Notes under the pieces: generated by a model
What the model was told of the DNA's origin: nothing
The model's database searches: none
What the model saw: only the letters and a program-made list of their open reading frames with translations
Translations under genes and position numbers: made by a program
Origin: Bradyrhizobium sp. 164
Lineage (GTDB): Bacteria; Pseudomonadota; Alphaproteobacteria; Rhizobiales; Xanthobacteraceae
Length of the DNA: 64,000 bases
Assembly (NCBI RefSeq): GCF_023073715.1
Contig: NZ_JADPKA010000029.1
Coordinates: 248,001-312,000 of the forward strand
Direction: 5' to 3'
Part shown: one piece after another, positions 55,255-64,000 of the stretch
Position numbering within the stretch: the stretch's first letter is position 1
How the letters are laid out: each line of letters begins with the position of its first letter

Positions 55255-55611
55255 TCACGCCGTCTTGGTGAACATCGTCAGGACACCGTCGGCGATGTTG
55301 ATCGCGACGACTTGTGACGAGCTCAAGCCCTTGGCCTTGAGCACGGAGGCTGCCTGCGGTGTGGCGTCGATGGACTGCCGAAGCGACTGGATGTCCTGAT
55401 CGCTTGTGTGCGCCACGAGTTCATCGACTTTCGCGCGCACCGCCGGCTGCAATTCCTTAACGTCGACAACCTGTATGCTCCGGATCACCGTGCTGGACTG
55501 CGTGGACGGGGACTCGGCGCCGGATTGCGGCGATGCGCCCTGTGCCTGCACCAGAGCCGGTGTCCCGAGGGCGAGAGCTGCAACGATGACGGATGCCGTG
55601 AAGCTGCGCAT
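55255..55611 (-). CDS. Small secreted protein, unknown function
   Basis: The 118-aa product has a signal peptide (MRSFTASVIVAALALGTPALVQA-QG). The mature part is Ser/Gln-rich at first, then helical with RSIQVVDVKELQPAVRAKVDELVAHT and SSSQVVAINIADGVLTMFTKTA. No domain is recognised. AAAGG 6 bases before the ATG at 55611 fixes the start; a longer upstream frame would bury the signal peptide. It follows the membrane gene at 55761 on the same strand. Confidence 0.75.
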   Translation of the reverse strand: MRSFTASVIVAALALGTPALVQAQGASPQSGAESPSTQSSTVIRSIQVVDVKELQPAVRAKVDELVAHTSDQDIQSLRQSIDATPQAASVLKAKGLSSSQVVAINIADGVLTMFTKTA

Positions 55612-55760
55612 GGTATGCCTTTCCAGTTTGAGGAACGGCGAACCTATCGAGGTAATTTGGTTGGCATCTGATTCCGATGTGGCCGTTCGGTGAAACCAAT
55701 ACGGCCGCAATGCGCACAGATCCCGCGCCAGCGTTCCATTCCCGAGCCTGCGTTGTGCCG

Positions 55761-56375
55761 TCACGTCATCGGCCTTGCCGTTTCCTTGACCGCCTGGGCC
55801 GTCGTCGCCATACCGGCGGCATAGGCCGCTCCTGCGCCGAGGAGCAGCGAACAGAAGCTTGCAAACATCACGTACGAGAAGTGTTTGCGGGCCTCATCGA
55901 GCTGGGCCGGCGTGGCCGGCCGAGTCGTCGCACCGACCGTATCCCGTCCCGTATTGTTCGACCAATAGGCGATCCGGGCGCTCGCTGTATATGACGGGCC
56001 GACGAGGTTGCTGGCGATGCTGGTCGCGGACGCCGGCATCATCGCTGCCGCAGCCACCACGACCACGGTTGTGACCGCCCAGGCGGCAAGTGCGTGACCG
56101 ACGCGGCCGAGCCCGGACTGATCCGGCGAGTTGGCTGCCGCAACGGCACCGCCGACAAAGGCGGCGATGATTCCCGACACCGCCCACCACACGAACGCCG
56201 CCCAGCCAGCGCCAGCGGGTGCCGTTGAGGCTGTGGGTATGTCGATTGCGAGCAAGCCAATGCCCAGACCGAGCATCGTCAGCAAGATCTGGACGACCAG
56301 CGAAGCGAACATGCCAGCCAGCACGGCCGACCATGTCCAGCCAAAAAAGGGATTAGGTATTGCACGTGTCACCAT
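55761..56375 (-). CDS. Integral membrane protein, unknown function
   Basis: The 204-aa protein has about four membrane segments (about residues 12-35, 50-75, 95-115 and 170-190) rich in Ala and Gly. No transporter motif is seen. I start it at 56375 because GGAGG lies 8 bases upstream; an ATG 15 bases further up is possible. The gene comes before the small secreted gene (55255-55611) and is divergent from the 27-codon membrane ORF at 56501. Confidence 0.75.
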   Translation of the reverse strand: MVTRAIPNPFFGWTWSAVLAGMFASLVVQILLTMLGLGIGLLAIDIPTASTAPAGAGWAAFVWWAVSGIIAAFVGGAVAAANSPDQSGLGRVGHALAAWAVTTVVVVAAAAMMPASATSIASNLVGPSYTASARIAYWSNNTGRDTVGATTRPATPAQLDEARKHFSYVMFASFCSLLLGAGAAYAAGMATTAQAVKETARPMT

Positions 56376-56500
56376 GGTGAGATCCTCCATGAACTTCCAC
56401 TTTCTGTTCCAACGCGCCCTCAAATCTTCCGTTCCTGAAGCAGGAACTCCCGAGGGCTTCGCGGCTTGGTCTATGTCAAAGCTAGAAGAGGCCGGACACC

Positions 56501-56584
56501 ATGACACTTGGTCGAGGCGCCCTGTTGTGGCTGCTAGGAATTCCGCTTCCGATCATCCTGCTGCTGGCGCTGTTCTGGCGCTAG
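56501..56584 (+). CDS. 27-aa membrane microprotein
   Basis: A short open frame encodes a basic N-terminus (MTLGRGALLW) and one membrane segment LLGIPLPIILLLALF ending in WR. AGAGG lies 9 bases upstream of the ATG. Similar tiny single-pass proteins with the LLGIPLPII core are widespread in Rhizobiales as far as I recall. It would be too short for most gene callers. Confidence 0.55.
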   Translation: MTLGRGALLWLLGIPLPIILLLALFWR

Positions 56585-57176
56585 CTTGGAGGAACGGCGA
56601 GTGAGGCGCGGCGCTCGATAGAGGGCGCCGGCCTACGATTTGCTGTGGCTAGAAACGAGGGGCACCCGCAACGGCGGAGAGGCGCCTCAATGACTGAGCT
56701 CCTCCTCGACCCGTCGTAAATCCTCCTGACGTAACCGGTGCTGATCGCCTTGCGCCGTCATCCGTCCGGATCAGACCGTCTGCCGGACTGTATGTCATCA
56801 TCGATGTGCTGCCGCGCCTGCCTGCGCGAAAGCCGGCGCGATCGGCAAGTCTTGGGGTGTCACGTCGCTGGGCGTGCAGCGACGGAGGATTTGACCGCCT
56901 CCGGCTGCCATTGGCGAAGCCAGGCAAGCGGGTGGGTCAGGCACCCATATGATCGAGATTGTCCGCAAGCAATCGATGTCGACTGATCGTTCCGACTTCA
57001 CGGGGTTTTCTCCCGTTCGCTGAGTTCATACAGGGCCGCTTGGCCGTGTCGACTTGGCTTGGCAAAGCGGCGTCGGGGCTTGTCCCGCGCGGAAATCGGC
57101 CTTGCGGCTGGGATCGGCATGTGGATAAGCGTCTCGGGCCGAGCGCGGACGTTCGGCACCGTCGCGGAGAGGGTTG
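56585..57176. other. Long intergenic region upstream of the methyltransferase
   Basis: Nearly 600 bases with no supported gene or RNA. Open frames here lack ribosome binding sites and recognisable motifs. The last bases (GGAGAGGG) are the leader of the methyltransferase. Confidence 0.4.
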
Positions 57177-58037
57177 ATGGAACAGTCAAGCGGACACGAG
57201 CTCAACGCCGACCAGATCGCCTATTGGAACGGCCCGAGCGGCCAACGTTGGGCCGATCGTCATGCGGTGCAGGAAAAACTGCTCGGGCCGATCGCGGACG
57301 TGCTGATCGACCGTGCCGAGCCGAAGCCCGGCGAGCGCGTGATCGACGTTGGCTGCGGCTCCGGTGCAACGACGGTCGCCCTTGCGAAGGCGGTGGCGCC
57401 TGATGGCTTTGCGCTCGGTCTCGACGTCTCCGAGCCGATGCTGTCGCAGGCGCGCGCGTTGGCGCCGAAGGGCCTGCCGCTCGATTTCGTGCTGGCGGAT
57501 GCCACGGTGCATTCGTTCGAACCGGCGAGCTTCGATCTGCTCGCCTCGCGTTTCGGCGTGATGTTCTTCGCCGATCCCATTGTGTCCTTCACCAATTTGC
57601 GGGCAGCGCTGAAGCCGACAGGGCGGCTCGCTTTCGCTTGCTGGCGCGAGCCGAAGGAAAACCCCTGGATGATGGCGCCGCTGATGGCGGTCTACAAGCA
57701 CGTGCCGAAAATGCCGCCGGTCGGACCGGAAGAGCCGGGCCCGTTCGCCTTCGCCTCCGAAGAGCGCGTGATGCGCATCCTGAAAGGTGCCGGCTTCGTG
57801 GACCTTGCATTGCAGCCGCACAATCTGGCGATGGATATAGCGATCGGCGGTGGCCTCGATGCCGCTGTCGACGGCGCACTCCAGATCGGCCCCGCCAGCC
57901 GCGCGCTTCAGGGCCATCCGCCGGAGACGTACGAGGCCGCCAAGGCTTCGATCCGCGACATGCTCGCGCCGTTTCAGGAAGGGCAGTCGGTGACGTTGCA
58001 GGGCGCGATCTGGATCGTGACAGCGAAGGCGGCGTAA
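57177..58037 (+). CDS. Class I SAM-dependent methyltransferase
   Basis: The 286-aa protein has the class I fold: motif I ERVIDVGCGSGATTVALAK near residue 53, motif II ALGLDVSEPMLSQA near 80, and motif IV FDLLASRFGVMFFADP near 120. The C-terminal half holds the small substrate cap. The start at 57177 follows GGAG at 7 bases. It belongs to the UbiE/Coq5-like methyltransferase 11/25 group, whose substrates are small molecules; none can be assigned. It stands alone. Confidence 0.9.
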   Translation: MEQSSGHELNADQIAYWNGPSGQRWADRHAVQEKLLGPIADVLIDRAEPKPGERVIDVGCGSGATTVALAKAVAPDGFALGLDVSEPMLSQARALAPKGLPLDFVLADATVHSFEPASFDLLASRFGVMFFADPIVSFTNLRAALKPTGRLAFACWREPKENPWMMAPLMAVYKHVPKMPPVGPEEPGPFAFASEERVMRILKGAGFVDLALQPHNLAMDIAIGGGLDAAVDGALQIGPASRALQGHPPETYEAAKASIRDMLAPFQEGQSVTLQGAIWIVTAKAA

Positions 58038-58054
58038 GCGCGCTGCTTCCCGAT

Positions 58055-58170
58055 CGTCATTGCGCGCAGCGAAGCAAATCAGGCGGCCTCAGCAGAGACA
58101 GTCTGGATTGCTTCGTCGCATCAGCGCAAAATTGCTGTGCAATTTTGTCGCGAGCTCCTCGCGATGGCGG
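58055..58170. repeat. Intergenic repeat (GTCATTGCGxxCAGCGAAGCAATC type)
   Basis: GTCATTGCGCGCAGCGAAGC at the left, GGATTGCTTCGTCGC in the middle and GAGCTCCTCGCGATGGCG at the right reproduce a very common Bradyrhizobium dispersed repeat that folds on itself. It fills the gap between the convergent methyltransferase and CDF genes. Confidence 0.85.
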
Positions 58171-58189
58171 GTGGATGGACCGTGAGATC

Positions 58190-59173
58190 CTACGCCACAT
58201 CGTCCGGCGCCAGGGCGCAGCCGTTGTCAGGATGCGTCTCGACCTGAATCGTGGTGTGACCGACGCGGAACGAGGTCTTGAGCAGTTGCGCGGTCTCCAT
58301 CAGGAATGCATCGCCTGTGCTGCCGGCGGGCATGACGAGGTGGCAGGTCAGCGCCGTCTCGGTGGTCGAGATCGGCCAGACGTGGAGATCGTGGATCGCG
58401 GAGACGCCCGGCCGCGCCAGCAGGAACGCCCTGATCGCGGCGAGGTCGGTGCCCTTGGGCGCTGCCGCCATTGACATATCGATGGAGCCGCGCAACAGGC
58501 TGGTCGTGCCCCAGAGGATGATGGCGCAGATGAGGAGGCTGGTTAAGGGATCGAGCCAGAGCCAGCCGGTCCACGTGATCAGCGCCGCCGAGACGACGAC
58601 GCCGAGCGAGACGGCGGCATCCGCCGCCATGTGCAGATAGGCGCCTTCGATGTTGATATCGTTTTTGCGTCCGCGTGCGAACAGTATGGCGGTAAAACCG
58701 TTGATGAGGATGCCGACGCCTGCCACCACCATTACGGTCACGCCGGCGACCGGCTCCGGCTCGCGCAAACGCAAAATCGCCTCCCAGCCGATCGCGCCGG
58801 TTGCGACCAGCAGGAACGCCGCATTCGCCAGCGCGGCCAGGATGGTGGAGGCGCGCAGGCCGTAGGTGAAGCGGCCGCTCGGCGCGCGTCGCGCTGCAAT
58901 CGACGCACCCCAGGCGACGACCAGGCCGAGCACGTCGGAAAGGTTATGCCCGGCATCCGCGAGCAGGGCGGTGGAGTTGCCGATATAGCCATACACGGCT
59001 TCGGCCACGACCAGCGCGATGTTCAGCGAAATGCCGATCGCGAACGCCTTGCCGAAGCTGGTCGGCGCATGCACATGCGCGTGGCCAAGACCATGAGCAT
59101 GATCGTGACCATGATCGTGTGGATAGCCGGCATGATCATGATGGCGATGTTCGTGATGGTCGGGGCCGGCCAT
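58190..59173 (-). CDS. Cation diffusion facilitator (CDF) metal transporter
   Basis: The 327-aa protein has a His-rich cytoplasmic N-terminus (DHHEHRHHDHAGYPHDHGHDHAHG), six membrane segments and a C-terminal domain. The transport site shows DAGHNLSDVLGL near residue 73 in segment 2 and HMAADAAVSLGVV near 181 in segment 5, that is HxxxD and HxxxD pairs for zinc or cobalt. DLHVWPIS near 267 and THPDNGC at the end are family marks. It pumps Zn/Cd/Co out of the cytoplasm. It is the last gene of the czc operon, with 2 bases between it and czcA. Confidence 0.95.
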   Translation of the reverse strand: MAGPDHHEHRHHDHAGYPHDHGHDHAHGLGHAHVHAPTSFGKAFAIGISLNIALVVAEAVYGYIGNSTALLADAGHNLSDVLGLVVAWGASIAARRAPSGRFTYGLRASTILAALANAAFLLVATGAIGWEAILRLREPEPVAGVTVMVVAGVGILINGFTAILFARGRKNDINIEGAYLHMAADAAVSLGVVVSAALITWTGWLWLDPLTSLLICAIILWGTTSLLRGSIDMSMAAAPKGTDLAAIRAFLLARPGVSAIHDLHVWPISTTETALTCHLVMPAGSTGDAFLMETAQLLKTSFRVGHTTIQVETHPDNGCALAPDDVA

Positions 59174-59175
59174 CT

Positions 59176-63360
<4,185 letters not shown>

Positions 63361-63364
<4 letters not shown>

Positions 63365-64000
63365 CGTGCGCTCTCCCGCGCCAGCGTGAAGGGATTGCCG
63401 ACAAGGCCTTCGATGGTCGCAACGCCTGCATGGAAATTCTGCAGCGCCTCCTGCTCCCGCAGCCGCGCCTGGGCGACGCTCGCCTGGGCGTCCAGCACTT
63501 CGAGCAGTGTGAAGCGGCCCTGGGCGTAACCTTGCGAGATTGCTTCGGACGCTTCGACGGCCTTGGGGATCGCGGTCTCGCGCAGGACCGCAAGTTCGCG
63601 CAGCGAACCCTGGAGCGAATCATAGGCGCGGCCGGCGATCACGATCAGCATGTTGCGGTTGGCCTCGCGCTCGGCTTTGGTCTTGGCGAGGCTTTCCTGG
63701 GCGGAAAGGATGTTGCCTTGGTTCTGGTCGAACACGGGAATCGGCACCGAGACGGTGAAGCGCACGGCATCGTCATTGGTTTCGTTGTAATGGCGCCAGC
63801 CGGCTGCGATCCGCACGTCGGGATAGGGCTTGAGCCGTGCCAGCAACAGCTCGGCATTGCGCTGGGCATAGACGGCGGTCCAGCGCACCAGTTGCGGATT
63901 GGCATCGATGGCGGCGACCACCGACTGGAACGTCGGCGGCCGATCGGTGGTGTCGAGCCGGCCGGAGACCTCGCCGAATTTCGCGGCGGGATCTCCCATC
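63361..64000 (-). CDS. czcC: Outer-membrane efflux protein (CzcC/TolC family), 5' end outside window
   Basis: Only the C-terminal 212 codons are inside the window; the start lies to the right. The visible part has one TolC-like helical repeat: ANPQLVRWTAVYAQRNAELLLARLKPYPDVRIAAGWRHY, the strand VRFTVSVPIPVFDQNQGN and helices ending ALQNFHAGVATIEGLVG. It forms the outer-membrane duct of the pump. It is followed by czcB with a 4-base overlap. No regulator of the operon is in the window. Confidence 0.93.

Overview
The window is high-GC alphaproteobacterial chromosome, most likely Bradyrhizobium or a close relative. The reasons are a Porin_2-type porin, a GcrA-type cell-cycle regulator, the glnB-glnA order, a tig-clpP-clpX-lon run and several families of dispersed palindromic repeats typical of that genus. 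No rRNA or CRISPR array is present. There are two complete tRNA genes (Leu-TAG and Val-TAC) and one 3' tRNA fragment, probably tRNA-Pro, that marks an integration site.

Layout. 1-4567 is the end of an integrated element, all on the minus strand: tyrosine integrase, an unknown 253-aa protein translationally coupled to it, an AlpA-like HTH protein, a DUF6074-like protein and a RepA-like AAA ATPase that runs off the left edge. The element stops at a tRNA 3' end (4523-4567). 4568-19525 is mixed chromosome: RlpA, a decayed TetR gene, small secreted proteins, an SDR, an alpha/beta-hydrolase-fold protein, a MarR regulator, a porin, a candidate small RNA, a GcrA-like regulator, an amidase, a YdcF-like protein, a DUF169/saccharopine-dehydrogenase-like pair, and a flavin monooxygenase divergent from its probable MarR repressor. 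19494-28613 is a surface-polysaccharide locus: O-antigen-ligase-type polymerase, initiating phosphoglycosyltransferase, GT4 glycosyltransferase, polysaccharide co-polymerase, GNAT-fold protein and a NodB-fold protein that has lost its metal ligands.

28610-45876 is mainly housekeeping: heme a synthase, methionine biosynthesis (metZ), acyl-CoA enzymes, rplM-rpsI, a diguanylate cyclase, an AI-2E-family permease, a glutamine-amidotransferase-type hydrolase, an nfeD-slipin membrane pair, and the nitrogen-control unit glnB-glnA with a sigma-54-type promoter sequence ahead of glnB, followed by the NAD(P)HX repair enzyme. 45881-54824 holds a degenerate Tat-exported cupredoxin protein, tRNA-Leu, the protein quality-control run tig-clpP-clpX-lon, and a GFA-family protein. 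54951-58037 holds tRNA-Val, two envelope proteins, a 27-codon membrane ORF and a methyltransferase. 58190-64000 is a four-gene heavy-metal efflux operon (czcC, czcB, czcA, CDF transporter) on the minus strand, with czcC cut by the right edge.

The least expected content is a set of proteins that keep a fold but lose its catalytic residues: the NodB-fold protein, the co-polymerase ATPase domain, the cupredoxin protein and the alpha/beta hydrolase. Two of these lie in the polysaccharide locus, which is the best candidate here for a system working in an undescribed way. A candidate small RNA of about 80 nt downstream of the porin and the unknown integrase-coupled protein of the island come next. 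All function calls are by eye from translated motifs; no database search was run.
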